A stretch of 64,000 nucleotides of DNA from Citrobacter sp. wls619 (GCF_005281345.1 NZ_SZXJ01000035.1:186001-250000), one strand, 5' to 3'. Positions 1-11,149 are shown, counted from the stretch's first letter. A program made the numbers and translations. Notes: generated by a model from the letters alone, not told the origin.

Positions 1-1305
1 ACACAGCCTCATTTCTACGACGAAGAGTACGAAAAACGCGGAAAAACCTCTTACTGGCACACCTACGGCCCGGCGTGGATGGTGAAGGATAAACCCTACA
101 GCCAGGCTCATCAGCCCATTTCAGAACAGCAAACGGCTATCGGTCACGCGGTGCGCTTTGTTTATCTGATGACCGGCGTTGCCCATCTGGCGCGTTTAAG
201 CCAGGACGAGGGCAAGCGTCAGGATTGTCTGCGTCTGTGGAACAATATGGCCCAGCGCCAGCTGTATATTACCGGCGGAATCGGCTCTCAGAGCAGCGGT
301 GAAGCGTTTAGCAGCGATTACGATCTGCCTAACGACTCCGTGTATGCGGAAAGCTGCGCCTCAATCGGACTGATGATGTTCGCCCGCCGGATGCTGGAAA
401 TGGAGGCCGACAGCCAGTATGCCGATGTGATGGAGCGCGCATTGTACAACACCGTACTCGGTGGCATGGCGCTGGACGGCAAGCACTTCTTCTACGTCAA
501 CCCGCTGGAAGTGCATCCTAAATCGTTAAAATTCAATCATATTTATGATCACGTTAAACCCGTTCGTCAGCGCTGGTTTGGCTGCGCCTGTTGTCCACCG
601 AATATTGCCCGCGTCTTAACTTCAATTGGTCATTACCTCTACACACCACGTCAGGACGCGCTGTATATCAATATGTACGTGGGCAATAGCATGGAGGTTC
701 CCGTTGAGAACGGGACGCTCAAACTGCACATCAGCGGCGATTATCCATGGCATGAGCAGGTAAAAATCACCATCGACTCAGCCGAGCCGGTGTATCACAC
801 TCTGGCGTTACGCCTGCCAGACTGGTGTTCCGCGCCACAGGTCACGCTGAATGGCCTGCCGGTTGAACAGGATATTCACAAAGGGTATCTGCACATCAGT
901 CGCACCTGGCAGGATGGCGATACGCTCAGTCTGACCTTGCCAATGCCGGTGCGTCGGGTGTACGGGAACCCACTTGTTCGTCATGTTGCGGGCAAAGTGG
1001 CCGTTCAACGTGGACCGCTGGTGTATTGCCTGGAGCAGGCCGACAACGGCGAAGAGTTGCATAACCTGTGGCTACCGAAAGAGAGTGAATTCAGGGTATT
1101 TGAGGGTAAGGGATTGTTCAGTCATAAAATGCTGATTCAAGCTGAAGGCGTGAAACACAGCACGAACGATGCGACGCAACAGCCCTTGTGGCACTACGAT
1201 GTCTCACCTGCTTCCCGTCAGGCGCATACGCTGACGTTCATTCCGTGGTTTAGCTGGGCAAACCGTGGTGAAGGCGAAATGCGTATCTGGGTAAACGAAC
1301 AGTAG
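1..1305 (+). CDS. Glycoside hydrolase family 127 (beta-L-arabinofuranosidase type), 5' end missing
   Basis: The reading frame is open from base 1, so the N-terminal part lies outside the window; about 434 residues are present. The visible part shows motifs I associate with GH127 (DUF1680): KPYSQAH, a GHAVR helix, YITGGIGS, FSSDYDLPND, FYVNPLEV and the cysteine cluster CACCPPNIAR. In the characterised Bifidobacterium enzyme HypBA1, a zinc ion held by Glu and Cys residues supports a Cys nucleophile; the Glu of NPLEV and the Cys cluster here are the likely equivalents. The C-terminal third is beta-rich. Members release L-arabinofuranose from arabino-oligosaccharides in the cytoplasm. An upstream sugar transporter would be expected but is outside the window. 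Substrate is inferred from family only. Confidence 0.85.
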   Translation, partial: TQPHFYDEEYEKRGKTSYWHTYGPAWMVKDKPYSQAHQPISEQQTAIGHAVRFVYLMTGVAHLARLSQDEGKRQDCLRLWNNMAQRQLYITGGIGSQSSGEAFSSDYDLPNDSVYAESCASIGLMMFARRMLEMEADSQYADVMERALYNTVLGGMALDGKHFFYVNPLEVHPKSLKFNHIYDHVKPVRQRWFGCACCPPNIARVLTSIGHYLYTPRQDALYINMYVGNSMEVPVENGTLKLHISGDYPWHEQVKITIDSAEPVYHTLALRLPDWCSAPQVTLNGLPVEQDIHKGYLHISRTWQDGDTLSLTLPMPVRRVYGNPLVRHVAGKVAVQRGPLVYCLEQADNGEELHNLWLPKESEFRVFEGKGLFSHKMLIQAEGVKHSTNDATQQPLWHYDVSPASRQAHTLTFIPWFSWANRGEGEMRIWVNEQ

Positions 1306-1314
1306 CTGAAAGCG

Positions 1315-1352
1315 TGCCGGATGCCGATGCTTCGCGTCTTATCCGGCCTGCC
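1315..1352. repeat. REP-like palindrome
   Basis: A short GC-rich imperfect palindrome beginning TGCCGGATG and ending TCCGGCCTGCC lies between the convergent GH127 gene and yiaT. It has the form of a single enterobacterial REP unit. Confidence 0.75.
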
Positions 1353-1397
1353 ACAGCGAAAAAATTGCCCTCCTCCCTGAGGACAAACGGGTGAGAA

Positions 1398-2138
1398 TCA
1401 GAAGCGCCAGCTCACCCCTGACAGGAAAGTGAAGCTGTCGTCGCGATCGACCATTGGGCTATTCTTAATATCATCCGGTAGCACGCTATAGTTGGCGCTG
1501 GCGAGCAGCGTCAGGTTGCTGGTCAACGCGTATTTAGCGGACAGGCCAACATACGGTGTCCAGCTGTCCCCTGGGGAGTAGCTTGATAACCCGCTGCGGC
1601 GGGATTCATTGCCGGAGATGCCGTAATAATATTCGTTAAAGTTTTCGTCATAGTAGAGCACGCCAATCGCAGGCGTCAGCGTCAGCTTGCCCATTGGCAT
1701 TTGACGGAACAGCGACAACTCCCCGACCCAACCATTGCTGTTGTCCAGAACATCTGCCGCCGCGGAGACTTTCACGCTGCCCCATTTCTCATGGTGATAC
1801 CACGCGGCGCCCGCCATGGCGGTCGCATCGCGCTTATCCAGCTTTTTCATCGCATGATCGTCGTTATCACCTGGATCAAACTCAAGCGGCATGTATGAGG
1901 CAGTAAGGCTAAATTCATTACTTTCGTTTTTTGAAAGAATATAACCTAACGTTGTTTGCCTAAAATAAAATGATTCACTTTCATAACTGACAAGCGGTAC
2001 TGCGTGAACATTATCATTATATCCACGATAAGGAGATTCATTATATACAGCGCCACCGCCAATAGAAAATTCTGCGGCTGTCGCACTTGCCATAAAAGAA
2101 AAGGCAAATAGCGCCACAATATTGCGTTTAATTAACAT
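1398..2138 (-). CDS. yiaT: MipA/OmpV family outer membrane protein YiaT
   Basis: A 246-residue protein, the same length as E. coli YiaT as I recall it, with a typical signal peptide at residues 1-22 (ATAAE cleavage region). The mature part is made of alternating amphipathic beta strands and ends in the aromatic C-terminal signature SWRF expected of an outer membrane barrel. MipA/OmpV proteins sit in the outer membrane; MipA links MltA to PBP1B, but the role of YiaT is not established. It is transcribed away from the LysR gene yiaU, whose start lies about 120 bases upstream, so yiaU is a plausible regulator. Identity of the family is clear; the function is not. Confidence 0.88.
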   Translation of the reverse strand: MLIKRNIVALFAFSFMASATAAEFSIGGGAVYNESPYRGYNDNVHAVPLVSYESESFYFRQTTLGYILSKNESNEFSLTASYMPLEFDPGDNDDHAMKKLDKRDATAMAGAAWYHHEKWGSVKVSAAADVLDNSNGWVGELSLFRQMPMGKLTLTPAIGVLYYDENFNEYYYGISGNESRRSGLSSYSPGDSWTPYVGLSAKYALTSNLTLLASANYSVLPDDIKNSPMVDRDDSFTFLSGVSWRF

Positions 2139-2259
2139 GCCAACATTCCATTTTAAAATAAGCTACAAAGCGCGTGCATAATAATGCTTACAATTTCATC
2201 GGTGCAACATCCATATTTATATAGTAATATATAAAAAATTATATATATCGGGCTTGGCG

Positions 2260-3210
2260 ATGAATAAATTACAACTCAAACACCGGGAACTGAAGATTAT
2301 TTCGGTCATTGCTGCCAGTGAAAACATCAGCCACGCTGCCACAGTTCTCGGCATTGCACAGGCCAACGTCAGCAAATATCTGGCTGATTTTGAATCAAAA
2401 GTAGGGCTAAAGGTGTTTGACCGCACCACCCGGCAGCTGACCCTCACGCCGTTTGGTACTGCGCTGCTCCCTTACATCAATGACATGCTAGACCGAAACG
2501 ATCAGTTGAATAATTTCATTGCTGATTATAAGCACGAAAAACGCGGCCGGGTAACGGTATATGCCCCAACGGGGATTATCGCGTACTTATCACAACATGT
2601 TATTGCTAAAATCCATGATATTGGTGGCATTAGTCTTTCGCTAAAAACATGTAATCTGGAACGGAAAGCATTTTATGAAGGCGTCGAATTTCCTGATGAT
2701 TGTGATGTTTTAATTACCTATGCGCATCCCAAAGACGAATCATTGGTCGCCAGTTTTATTACTAAATATGCAGTAACGGCCTTTGCCAGCCCGGAATATA
2801 TTAGCACTCATCCGATAAGTGGCCCTGAAGATCTTGAACAGCACTCTTGTATTCTGATTGATTCCATGATGATCGACGATGCCAATATTTGGCGATTTAC
2901 CTCCACCGGTGGCAAAGAGATGCACGACTACCGCGTGACGGGAAATTACGTCTGCGACAACACACAGTCTGCACTGGCGCTGGCTCGAAACCATCTGGGC
3001 ATTGTTTTTGCACCGAATACGAGCGTGCAAAAGGATGTTCAGGCCGGGCTGCTGGTCCCATGTTTTTCTGAACAACATGAATGGTGGCTGGATTTGGTGG
3101 CGATTTTCCGCAAGCGTGAATACCAGCCCTGGCGGGTGCAGTATATTCTCGACGCAATGTTAACCGAAATACGTCTGCAGCTTACTCAGGCGCTACGACA
3201 GCCTGAGTAG
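2260..3210 (+). CDS. yiaU: LysR-type transcriptional regulator YiaU
   Basis: A 316-residue LysR-family regulator. The winged helix-turn-helix occupies roughly residues 1-65 (HAATVLGIAQANVSKYLADFE, then FDRTTRQLTLTPFG); the remainder is a periplasmic-binding-protein-like effector domain. I start it at ATG 2260 rather than the in-frame TTG six bases earlier, because the ATG gives the usual short LysR N-terminus. It is divergent from yiaT and almost touches the 3' end of yiaV, with which it converges. The effector is unknown. The upstream 120 bases are very AT-rich (runs of TATATA around 2215-2250), as expected for a divergent LysR control region. Confidence 0.86.
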   Translation: MNKLQLKHRELKIISVIAASENISHAATVLGIAQANVSKYLADFESKVGLKVFDRTTRQLTLTPFGTALLPYINDMLDRNDQLNNFIADYKHEKRGRVTVYAPTGIIAYLSQHVIAKIHDIGGISLSLKTCNLERKAFYEGVEFPDDCDVLITYAHPKDESLVASFITKYAVTAFASPEYISTHPISGPEDLEQHSCILIDSMMIDDANIWRFTSTGGKEMHDYRVTGNYVCDNTQSALALARNHLGIVFAPNTSVQKDVQAGLLVPCFSEQHEWWLDLVAIFRKREYQPWRVQYILDAMLTEIRLQLTQALRQPE

Positions 3211-3226
3211 GCAAAATAGCCGGCTT

Positions 3227-4363
3227 CTAGTGGTCGAGATACAGGTAGTGCACCCAGCTGGTCATCCTCAGCAAGACCTTGCGCATGACCGACACATGTT
3301 CGAAGTGGTCAGAGTAAACGGCGACCTGGGCGTAAATCCCATCAGGTAACGCGCTCACATCCGCATTTTCATTCAATTCGATTGTGGCAATCACCCCTTC
3401 TGAACCAGGCGTAGAATTCAACGATTGCAGCGCCCCATTCGACTGATACGTCCCTCCCGGAACGGCCGGACTGATAGCGGCCAGTTTTCCGCTAAACACT
3501 TTACCCGGCAGTGCATTAAACACCACTTCGGCTTCATCGCCGGGTTCCAGTCGCAGCAGCGAATTTTGGCGGAACTGGGCGATAATTTGCCGTTTTTGAT
3601 CCGGAATAAACACCATTACCGGGCGCATCGGCAGCGCAGCGGCATAGGTTCCGGGGCGCATCAGCACCTGCGTAACGTAACCATCGCTGGGCGCACGAAC
3701 CACGGTCTGATCCAGGTTAAACTCCGCTTCGGCCAACTGTGCTTTCAGGCTGGCAATTTGCGAATGCTCACCCTGCACCAGGCTGTCTAACTGACTCTGG
3801 ATTTGCTGTTGTTCGGCAACGGAGGATTTTACCGCGGCTTCCTGCGCCAGATAGTTTTGTCGCGCCGCATCAATATCACGTTCAGAGAAAGGATTCACCT
3901 TCGCCTGACTCCCCTGCGCATAGCGTTGGTAATCTTTCGCCAGCTTGTCACGTGTGGCTTTTGCCCGCTGCGTGTTGGCTTGCATTTCATCCAACTGCGC
4001 AGCAAGAGCCTGCTCTTTATGCTGGGCCGTGACAATGTCGGCTTTCAGGCGGTCAACCCGCGCCTGATAACGTCCCGGATTCAGTTTAAACAGAACTTCG
4101 CCTTTTTTGATCAGCGTGTTCTTCTTATCCGTGACTTCCGTTACCACTCCCGTCACTTGCGGCACGACGGGAATAGAAATTACCGCCTTTTGTGCTTTAA
4201 ATGTATACGGGTGGTTATAATTCATCAGTAATATAAGACCGCACACAATAAATATACCGCCCAATGCGGCGGTGGGTACTGTCCATTTATTTACAGGGAT
4301 TTTAAAAATTTTAAATATTGACCATGCGCACGCGACATAGGTCAGAACAATCAGTAAATCCAT
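3227..4363 (-). CDS. yiaV: HlyD/EmrA-like membrane fusion protein YiaV
   Basis: A 378-residue membrane fusion (periplasmic adaptor) protein. Two hydrophobic stretches at the N-terminus (about residues 3-20 and 27-46) anchor it in the inner membrane. A lipoyl/biotinyl half motif ([11 protein letters not shown]) follows, then a long coiled-coil hairpin (about 95-210), the second half motif ([13 protein letters not shown]), and a beta-barrel domain. It is encoded 5 bases after yiaW, so the two form an operon. No transporter subunit is nearby, which is normal for this pair. It is a full-length paralogue of YibH at 11.9-13.0 kb. What it exports, if anything, is not known. Confidence 0.9.
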   Translation of the reverse strand: MDLLIVLTYVACAWSIFKIFKIPVNKWTVPTAALGGIFIVCGLILLMNYNHPYTFKAQKAVISIPVVPQVTGVVTEVTDKKNTLIKKGEVLFKLNPGRYQARVDRLKADIVTAQHKEQALAAQLDEMQANTQRAKATRDKLAKDYQRYAQGSQAKVNPFSERDIDAARQNYLAQEAAVKSSVAEQQQIQSQLDSLVQGEHSQIASLKAQLAEAEFNLDQTVVRAPSDGYVTQVLMRPGTYAAALPMRPVMVFIPDQKRQIIAQFRQNSLLRLEPGDEAEVVFNALPGKVFSGKLAAISPAVPGGTYQSNGALQSLNSTPGSEGVIATIELNENADVSALPDGIYAQVAVYSDHFEHVSVMRKVLLRMTSWVHYLYLDH

Positions 4364-4368
4364 CGATA

Positions 4369-4692
4369 TTACTCCGCCGGAGAGGTCTTCGCCTCACCCA
4401 GTTTCTTTTCCAGATCGGCAACCCTTGCCTGAAGCTGGATCAGGGAAGAATCCGCGCTCTGCATGCCCCACCCGCGTTCCGGACGATAAAGCGTTGCCCA
4501 GATCCATAAAAAGGGCCAAATAACATGTAAGGTAAACAAACTAACCCAGCCCGCGACGTGTATTGCGTCAGCATGTGGATGGTTACGTTTCTTTGCAATT
4601 AGATAGGGAATATCATGCAGAATAATAATCCCATAAAAAATGACCAGGAATACAAAAATAAGCACTCCTAATGCAAAATAATCAAGGAACAT
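4369..4692 (-). CDS. yiaW: DUF3302 inner membrane protein YiaW
   Basis: A 107-residue membrane protein with two predicted transmembrane segments (about residues 5-27 and 48-68) and a hydrophilic C-terminal tail with coiled-coil character ([18 protein letters not shown]). It belongs to DUF3302 and is a paralogue of YibI in the second copy of this gene pair. It is the first gene of the yiaW-yiaV operon, and is presumably a partner of the adaptor YiaV in the inner membrane. The biochemical role is unknown. Confidence 0.88.
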   Translation of the reverse strand: MFLDYFALGVLIFVFLVIFYGIIILHDIPYLIAKKRNHPHADAIHVAGWVSLFTLHVIWPFLWIWATLYRPERGWGMQSADSSLIQLQARVADLEKKLGEAKTSPAE

Positions 4693-4859
4693 ATTTGCCT
4701 CAGGGATTTAAATTAAAAATTCGGCTGCTGTTTGATTTAAACAATAGCGTTGATAATAGTAGTGGAATGACCAGATTGGATGCAATGGTGTTATTTATAT
4801 AACGATATATGGGTTTCTATATATACCCGTCGTCTTTCGAGCGGCAGGACATAACTTGA

Positions 4860-4887
4860 TGCCCGGTACGCTAAACGCGCCCGGGCA
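4860..4887 (-). terminator. GC-rich hairpin after aldB
   Basis: An inverted repeat with arms TGCCCGG/CCGGGCA lies just beyond the aldB stop on its coding strand. There is no clear T-run, so it may be a REP-type hairpin instead of a true intrinsic terminator. The remaining 4693-4857 region is AT-rich and holds the yiaW promoter; no gene is seen in it. Confidence 0.4.
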
Positions 4888-4902
4888 GTAAGTGACGGGA
4901 TA

Positions 4903-6441
4903 TTAGAACAGTCCTAGCGGTTTATCCGAGTAGCTCACCAACAGGCATTTGGTTTGCTGATAATGCTCGAGCATCATTTTGTGTGTCTCGCGCCCGATGC
5001 CCGACTGCTTATAGCCGCCGAACGCGGCGTGGGCCGGGTAAGCGTGGTAACAGTTGGTCCAGACACGGCCTGCCTGAATACCGCGGCCCATCTTGTATGC
5101 CAGATTACCGTTGCGACTCCAGACACCGGCGCCAAGCCCATATTGCGTGTCATTGGCGATTTCCAGCGCCTCATCCATGGTTTTAAAGGTGGTGACCGCC
5201 AGTACCGGGCCAAAGATCTCCTCCTGGAAAACACGCATGTTGTTCTTACCGAACAGAATGGTCGGTTCGAGGTAGTAGCCTTCTTTTAGCTCCCCCTCCA
5301 GCTGCTTACGCCGCCCACCGGTCAGCACATCCGCCCCTTCTTTCTTACCAATATCGATGTAATTCAGAATGGTTTCCAGTTGACCATGGGAAACCTGCGC
5401 CCCCATTTGTGTGATGCTGTCCAGCGGGTTGCCGCTGCGGATACTCTCTACGCGACGAATCGCTCTTTCCATAAAACGTTCGTAAATGGATTCCTGAACC
5501 AGGGCACGGCTTGGACAGGTACACACTTCGCCCTGGTTAAATGCAAATAACGCGAAGCCTTCCAGCGCTTTGTCAAAGAACGCATCTTCTTCATCCATCA
5601 CGTCTGCAAAGAAGATATTGGGAGATTTCCCACCCAGCTCCAGCGTGACAGGGATAATATTCTGCGTGGCGTACTGCATGATCTGCTGCCCGACTTCCGT
5701 TGAGCCGGTAAACGCCACTTTCGCAATGCGTTTAGATGTCGCCAGATATTCACCGATTTCTCCACCCGCGCCGTTTACCACGTTCACTACGCCTGGTGGG
5801 AGAAGATCGCCGATGACTTCCATCAACAGCAGTACGGACAGCGGCGTCAGACGCGCAGGTTTAAGCACCACGCAGTTCCCCGCCGCCAGCGCGGGCGCCA
5901 TCTTCCAGCTCGCCATCAGCAGCGGGAAGTTCCACGGGATAATTTGCCCTACCACACCAAGAGGTTCATGGAAGTGATACGCCACGGTCTCGCTATCAAC
6001 CTCACTGATTCCCCCTTCCTGCGCACGAATACAGGAAGCGAAATAGCGGAAATGGTCAATCGCCAGCGGCACGTCAGCGGCGCTGGTTTCGCGAATAGGT
6101 TTGCCGTTATCCCAGGTTTCTGCCGTAGCCAACAGCTCCAGGTTTTGCTCCATACGGTCGGCAATTTTGAACAGAATCGCCGCCCGGTCCTGCACCGAGG
6201 TATGCGCCCATTGATCTTTTACTTTATGCGCAGCATCCAGTGCCAGGTCGATATCCTTTTTGCCGGAAGAGGCCACTTCGCACAGTAATTGCCCGGTGAC
6301 TGGCGTCAGGTTCTGGTAATACTCACCGTCCACCGGTGCGACCCAGTCGCCGCCGATAAAGTTATCGTATCGGGCCTTTAACTTCAGAGGGTAACCATAC
6401 TCGCCGGGATAAATACGCGTTGAAGGGGGATTATTGGTCAT
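4903..6441 (-). CDS. aldB: Aldehyde dehydrogenase AldB
   Basis: A 512-residue NAD(P)-dependent aldehyde dehydrogenase, the same length as E. coli AldB. It oxidises acetaldehyde and related aldehydes to carboxylic acids in the cytoplasm. The Rossmann motif FTGSTEVG, the catalytic glutamate in LELGGKSPN and the catalytic cysteine in [12 protein letters not shown] are all present, as is the C-terminal [11 protein letters not shown] motif. A strong ribosome-binding site (AAGGAGA) precedes ATG 6441. The 92 bases between yiaY and aldB are short, so both genes may be read from the yiaY side. In E. coli aldB responds to sigma-S, CRP and Fis; I do not see a convincing CRP site here. Confidence 0.95.
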   Translation of the reverse strand: MTNNPPSTRIYPGEYGYPLKLKARYDNFIGGDWVAPVDGEYYQNLTPVTGQLLCEVASSGKKDIDLALDAAHKVKDQWAHTSVQDRAAILFKIADRMEQNLELLATAETWDNGKPIRETSAADVPLAIDHFRYFASCIRAQEGGISEVDSETVAYHFHEPLGVVGQIIPWNFPLLMASWKMAPALAAGNCVVLKPARLTPLSVLLLMEVIGDLLPPGVVNVVNGAGGEIGEYLATSKRIAKVAFTGSTEVGQQIMQYATQNIIPVTLELGGKSPNIFFADVMDEEDAFFDKALEGFALFAFNQGEVCTCPSRALVQESIYERFMERAIRRVESIRSGNPLDSITQMGAQVSHGQLETILNYIDIGKKEGADVLTGGRRKQLEGELKEGYYLEPTILFGKNNMRVFQEEIFGPVLAVTTFKTMDEALEIANDTQYGLGAGVWSRNGNLAYKMGRGIQAGRVWTNCYHAYPAHAAFGGYKQSGIGRETHKMMLEHYQQTKCLLVSYSDKPLGLF

Positions 6442-6483
6442 GACCGTCTCCTTGCTGTAGGGGTATTACAAAGGTAGACGGGA

Positions 6484-6502
6484 CTGGCGAATTATTCGCC
6501 AG
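6484..6502. terminator. Hairpin between yiaY and aldB
   Basis: Perfect 8-base arms CTGGCGAA/TTCGCCAG with a 3-base loop lie in the 92-base gap after yiaY. The T-run on the coding (minus) strand is weak, so termination would be partial at best. Confidence 0.4.
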
Positions 6503-6533
6503 CCTTTTACTGCTTTACGACAGATATCACGAA

Positions 6534-7685
6534 TTACATGGCCGCGCGGTAGATCGCCATGATTTCCTCATGGGTCGCCTGGATCGGGTTAGTAAAACCA
6601 CAGGCATCTTTCAGGGCGTTGGTCGCCAGAACAGCAAAGTCTTCTTCCTTAACGTTCAGCTCACGCAAACCTGCCGGAATATTCACTTTCTGCGCCAGTT
6701 CACGGATTGCCGCGATACAGGCTTCGGCGCCTTGCGCTTCGTTCAATTCAGCCACGTCGACGCCCATTGCCGCAGCGCAATCGCGCAGACGAGCCGCGGC
6801 CACCTTGCTATTGAACACCTGAACGTGCGGCAGCAGTACCGCGTTGCAGACACCGTGTGGCAGGTCGTAGAAACCACCCAACTGATGCGCCATCGCGTGA
6901 ACGTAACCAAGAGAAGCGTTGTTGAATGCCATACCCGCGAGGAACTGCGCATAAGCCATCGCTTCACGCGCCTGAGCATTGGCGCCATCTTCCACGGCGA
7001 TCGTCAGGTTCTCGGCAATCATCGTCACGGCTTTAAGCGCGCATGCATCGGTGATCGGCGTTGCCGCAATGGAGACATACGCTTCAATCGCGTGAGTCAG
7101 CGCATCCATACCGGTTGCCGCAGTCAGGGACTTCGGCATACCGACCATCAGCGAAGAATCATTGACGGACAGTAGCGGCGTAACGTGCTTATCCACAATC
7201 GCCATTTTGATATGGCGTACTTCGTCGGTAATGATGCAAAAACGGGTCATTTCAGATGCCGTTCCCGCCGTCGTGTTAATGGCGATCATCGGCAACTGCG
7301 GTTTTGCAGAACGGTCAACGCCTTCGTAATCACTAATATCGCCGCCGTTAGCCGCCACCAGCGCAATCCCCTTCGCACAATCGTGTGGGGAACCGCCGCC
7401 GAGGGAAATGACGCTATCACAGGCATTTTCTTTCAGCATTTGCAGACCTGCGGCAACGTTGCTGGTTGTCGGATTAGGATGCGTACCATCATAAATTACG
7501 CTGAAAATATCACGTTCCTGCAGCGCTTTTTGAATTTCACTCGCCATACCTAATTTCGCCAGCATGGCATCCGTGACAATTAACGTACGACGAAATCCAT
7601 ATTCCGCCATTGTATTCATTGCATCTTTTAATGAACCAGCGCCAATTACATTCACGGAAGGAATAAAAAATGTTGAAGCAGCCAT
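6534..7685 (-). CDS. yiaY: Iron-dependent alcohol dehydrogenase YiaY
   Basis: A 383-residue group III (iron-activated) alcohol dehydrogenase, close in sequence to E. coli YiaY and related to FucO and AdhB of Zymomonas. The NAD-binding loop [11 protein letters not shown] is present, with metal ligands in the [10 protein letters not shown] and HAMAHQLGG...HG helices. It would reduce short aldehydes to alcohols or the reverse in the cytoplasm. The start ATG 7685 has an AAGGA ribosome-binding site. It is followed by aldB in the same direction, which fits a role in aldehyde turnover. The physiological substrate is not defined. Confidence 0.93.
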   Translation of the reverse strand: MAASTFFIPSVNVIGAGSLKDAMNTMAEYGFRRTLIVTDAMLAKLGMASEIQKALQERDIFSVIYDGTHPNPTTSNVAAGLQMLKENACDSVISLGGGSPHDCAKGIALVAANGGDISDYEGVDRSAKPQLPMIAINTTAGTASEMTRFCIITDEVRHIKMAIVDKHVTPLLSVNDSSLMVGMPKSLTAATGMDALTHAIEAYVSIAATPITDACALKAVTMIAENLTIAVEDGANAQAREAMAYAQFLAGMAFNNASLGYVHAMAHQLGGFYDLPHGVCNAVLLPHVQVFNSKVAAARLRDCAAAMGVDVAELNEAQGAEACIAAIRELAQKVNIPAGLRELNVKEEDFAVLATNALKDACGFTNPIQATHEEIMAIYRAAM

Positions 7686-7782
7686 TGTACGATCCTTAAT
7701 TACTCAAAAGAGGCAGGAAGCATACGAGTGATAATCCCAACAAAATATGATCGTGATTGTTATTTTAATAACATCAGAGATT

Positions 7783-7816
7783 AAAAAGCACATTAGGTTC
7801 ATAATCTAATGTGCTT
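7783..7816 (-). terminator. Intrinsic terminator region between selB and yiaY
   Basis: An 11-base perfect inverted repeat (AAGCACATTAG/CTAATGTGCTT, 9-base loop), followed on the minus strand by a T5 run, fits an intrinsic terminator ending leftward selAB transcription before yiaY. Confidence 0.8.
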
Positions 7817-7870
7817 ATTTAAATCAATATTTATTTTGTATTAATTCATTCTATTCCTGAATTAATTGTT

Positions 7871-9718
7871 TCATTCCTTTTCAGGAAACAGTAATGCATC
7901 GCGTAATAAATGATCATTTCCCCGACGACGAGTAAAGCCGATACGGTCAAAATATTCCAGAATCTGGATAGCCAGTTTACGTCCGACATTGAGCCTGTCG
8001 CGGAAATCGGCCGCGCAGGTCGACCCTCTCTCCTGATCCAGTTCGCGGATCAGATTCGCAAAGGCCACAATCCGATCGTTACGGTAATAACGATCTTTGA
8101 CGATCGCCGTAATAATGCCCTGCTGCGCCGCCTGCCGTAGCGCCAGACGCATCGCCTGCTCGTCCGTAGCCGTGGTTTTCGCCAGATCGCGCACCCACCA
8201 CGGCTCATCACCAAAAAGCGGTTCTACTTTTTGCCAGATAGCCTGCTGCTCATCGCTGAAACCGGCCTTATGATCCGGCAAATGCAGCCAGCCATGATGG
8301 CTATGAATCGCGCCGCTATCGCGCATCTTTTCAATCAGCAGCAGGACCAGCGCTTCATCTTCCATTGGCAGGGCCATACGACGCAGGCGTTCACGTCCAG
8401 GTCCTGGCTCATCACGATGTTGCTCATGGTAGGTCGCCAGCGTATCCAGAATCTTACGTTGCCAGCGTGCAGCAACGGGCGCATTCAACAGACTATACCC
8501 GGCGCGAATAAATCCATGTTGCTCAATCAACGGACGCATGCCGTCGCCATTAAGCTGGCGTGCCCACGCGAAATCGGGAATGTTCACCGCGCCGCGCGTC
8601 AGGTGCAATGCCAGCGCTTCGCCGTCATTCTGCGTACTTTCCAGCGCCGACAGCCACTGTAAATACTCCGGCTTACGCTTCCCACGACGCGGCGGATTCA
8701 GCGTCACGACACGTGCGCCTGCCAGCGTCGTACGGGCAGAAATATCACGCAGCACCAGCCTGTCGTTATCGGCCAGCCACAGCGGTGTATCAAACACCAG
8801 TTCCGCCAGCGTCCCTTCGAGCAGTGAGATGCGTCCGGTCACATGGCTGGCTGCGTGGTGGATATGCAGCGGCTGCCACTGCATCAGCGGAGCCGAGTGT
8901 TCTAAAGAGACAATGACGCGTGAGAAGGCCTCCGGCGGCGCATCAGCCAGCAGCCAGTCACCACGGTTAATCTCTTCTTTTTGCGCATCACCGGCAATGT
9001 TCAGCGCAATTCGCTGTCCGGCGTGAGCGTATTCGGTCGGCTGATTTTGCGCATGCAGGCTACGTACGCGCATCGGTGTGTTAACTCCGGTCAGCCACAA
9101 CGCATCCCCGACGTTCACCTCTCCGCTGAGCGCTGTCCCCGTTACGACCAGACCTGCGCCTTTTACCGTGAAAGCGCGGTCAATTGCCAGGCGGAAGGTG
9201 TGATCGCGAGCCAGCTCACGCGGCGTCAACTGCAGCAAGTGGTCACGCAGCGCTTCGATACCACGGCCTTCACTGGCGGCAGTCACGAACAGTATCGCAT
9301 CGGCAAAACCATAGTTACCCAGCGCGGTTTGCACCTCGGCACGTACTTCGTCAATGCGTGCTTCATCGACGCGATCGGCTTTTGTGAGCGCCACGGTAAG
9401 CCGTGGATTGCCCGTCAGTTGCAGGATTTGCAAGTGTTCACGCGTTTGCGCCATCACACCATCATCACAGGCCACCACCAGCAGCGCGTGGTCGATACCA
9501 CCGATACCCGCCAGCATGTTGGACAGAAACTTTTCGTGGCCAGGGACATCGATAAATCCCAGTACCCGCCCATCCGGCTGCGGCCAGTAGGCATAGCCGA
9601 GGTCGATAGTCATGCCGCGCTTTTTTTCTTCCGGCAGTCGGTCGGCATTCACGCCGGTAATCGCCTGTAATAACGTTGTTTTTCCGTGGTCAACGTGTCC
9701 GGCGGTTGCAATAATCAT
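7871..9718 (-). CDS. selB: Selenocysteine-specific elongation factor SelB
   Basis: A 615-residue translation GTPase that delivers Sec-tRNA(Sec) to UGA codons marked by a SECIS hairpin. The N-terminus has the G1 motif GHVDHGKTT, a G3 DVPGHEKF and a G4-like TKAD, followed by EF-Tu-like beta-barrel domains. The C-terminal half carries the winged-helix repeats that bind the SECIS RNA, ending in the region around [21 protein letters not shown]. Length is within one residue of E. coli SelB. Its ATG overlaps the selA stop by four bases, so translation is coupled. The tRNA gene selC is not in this window. Confidence 0.96.
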   Translation of the reverse strand: MIIATAGHVDHGKTTLLQAITGVNADRLPEEKKRGMTIDLGYAYWPQPDGRVLGFIDVPGHEKFLSNMLAGIGGIDHALLVVACDDGVMAQTREHLQILQLTGNPRLTVALTKADRVDEARIDEVRAEVQTALGNYGFADAILFVTAASEGRGIEALRDHLLQLTPRELARDHTFRLAIDRAFTVKGAGLVVTGTALSGEVNVGDALWLTGVNTPMRVRSLHAQNQPTEYAHAGQRIALNIAGDAQKEEINRGDWLLADAPPEAFSRVIVSLEHSAPLMQWQPLHIHHAASHVTGRISLLEGTLAELVFDTPLWLADNDRLVLRDISARTTLAGARVVTLNPPRRGKRKPEYLQWLSALESTQNDGEALALHLTRGAVNIPDFAWARQLNGDGMRPLIEQHGFIRAGYSLLNAPVAARWQRKILDTLATYHEQHRDEPGPGRERLRRMALPMEDEALVLLLIEKMRDSGAIHSHHGWLHLPDHKAGFSDEQQAIWQKVEPLFGDEPWWVRDLAKTTATDEQAMRLALRQAAQQGIITAIVKDRYYRNDRIVAFANLIRELDQERGSTCAADFRDRLNVGRKLAIQILEYFDRIGFTRRRGNDHLLRDALLFPEKE

Positions 9719-11106
9719 TTCAGCATCATCTCCATAAACCGGGTCTCGTCTTCAAGGCAGCGCAGATCCAGCCACAAGCGACCATCATAAATTCGCCCAA
9801 TGACCGGCACGGGCAGCTGACGCCAGCGGGCGGCCAGCGCTTCGAGGCGGCTTCCACGCCCGTCATGCGGGGTAAAGGTTAGTGCCGCGCTCGGCAGCCT
9901 ATCTACCGGTAATGAGCCGCTGCCAATCTGCGACAGGCAAGGCATGACATTCAACGCAAACTCGGCACCATAATGTTCTGCCAGTTGTGCCTGTAATCGT
10001 AGCGCCTGCTCGTGGATCGCCTCTTTCGTGCGGGTGAGCTGGCGTAGCGTTGGCAATTTCTCCGCCAGCGCTTCTGGGTGCAGATAGAGCCGCAGCGTTG
10101 CTTCCAGCGCTGCCAGCGTCATTTTATCAGCCCGTAACGCTCGTTTCAGTGGGTGCCGTTGTAAGCGGGCGATCATCTCTTTTTTGCCCACAATAATGCC
10201 AGCCTGCGGCCCGCCCAACAGCTTGTCACCCGAGAAACTCACCAGGCTCACACCTGCGGCAATGAGCTGCTGCGGCATCGGTTCCTGCGGCAAACCATAC
10301 TGACTGAGATCGACCAACGAGCCGCTACCCAGATCCGCCACGACCGGCACATCCAGCTCCTGACCAATGGCGGCCAGCTCAGCTTCATCCACCGCTTTCG
10401 TAAAGCCTTCAATGCTGTAATTGCTGGTATGCACCTTCATCAGCAGGCCCGTATTTTCATTAACCGCCTGACGATAATCACTGGCATGGGTACGGTTGGT
10501 GGTGCCAACCTCGCGCAAGATACATCCAGCCTGAGACATCACATCGGGAATACGAAACGCGCCGCCAATTTCTACCAGCTCGCCGCGTGATACCACCACC
10601 TCTTTGCCCGCCGCGGTGGCCGCCAGCATCAACAGAACCGCAGCGGCATTATTATTGACGATGCAGGCATCTTCCGCGCCGGTCAGGCGGCAGAGTAAAT
10701 CCGCCAGCGCCCGGTCGCGATGTCCACGCCCGGCATCATCCAGGCTGTATTCCAGCGTCACCGGCGTACGCATCGCCTGCACCACCGCCTCGATCGCTTC
10801 TTCAGCCTGCGACGCGCGACCAAGGTTGGTGTGCAGCACGGTCCCCGTCAGATTAATCACCGGGCGCAGCGCGCTTTGCGACTCTCGTTCCAGCCGGGCG
10901 CTGGCTTCTTGCGCCCAGTCTTCCCCCCATGCAGGAAGCGCCTGCGTGTCGCGAATCGCCTCTCTGGCTTCATCGAGCATATGACGCAGCAGGTCCACCA
11001 CGCGGGTATGACCGTGGGACTCACGTAAAATCTGGAAGGCGCTATCGCGCAGTAAACGATCGATAGCAGGAAGCTGGCTGTAGAGTGAACGCATGTCGGT
11101 TGTCAT
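9715..11106 (-). CDS. selA: L-seryl-tRNA(Sec) selenium transferase SelA
   Basis: A 463-residue PLP enzyme, identical in length to E. coli SelA, that converts Ser-tRNA(Sec) to Sec-tRNA(Sec) using selenophosphate. The PLP lysine lies in [14 protein letters not shown], and the N-terminal tRNA-binding domain precedes the [11 protein letters not shown] motif. It is the upstream partner of selB (four-base overlap), with yibF 98 bases further upstream in the same direction. An intact selAB pair implies active selenoprotein synthesis, for example formate dehydrogenases, though none is encoded here. Confidence 0.97.
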   Translation of the reverse strand: MTTDMRSLYSQLPAIDRLLRDSAFQILRESHGHTRVVDLLRHMLDEAREAIRDTQALPAWGEDWAQEASARLERESQSALRPVINLTGTVLHTNLGRASQAEEAIEAVVQAMRTPVTLEYSLDDAGRGHRDRALADLLCRLTGAEDACIVNNNAAAVLLMLAATAAGKEVVVSRGELVEIGGAFRIPDVMSQAGCILREVGTTNRTHASDYRQAVNENTGLLMKVHTSNYSIEGFTKAVDEAELAAIGQELDVPVVADLGSGSLVDLSQYGLPQEPMPQQLIAAGVSLVSFSGDKLLGGPQAGIIVGKKEMIARLQRHPLKRALRADKMTLAALEATLRLYLHPEALAEKLPTLRQLTRTKEAIHEQALRLQAQLAEHYGAEFALNVMPCLSQIGSGSLPVDRLPSAALTFTPHDGRGSRLEALAARWRQLPVPVIGRIYDGRLWLDLRCLEDETRFMEMMLK

Positions 11107-11128
11107 GAAAGGGCCTGGCTGTTGGTGG

Positions 11129-11149
11129 CCCTCTCCACCGTGGAGAGGG
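11129..11149. repeat. Hairpin between yibF and selA
   Basis: Perfect 10-base arms CCCTCTCCAC/GTGGAGAGGG separated by a single base. There is no T-run on either side. It resembles the CTCTCCC-type repeat units seen between mtlA and mtlD and could modulate read-through from yibF into selA. Confidence 0.5.
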
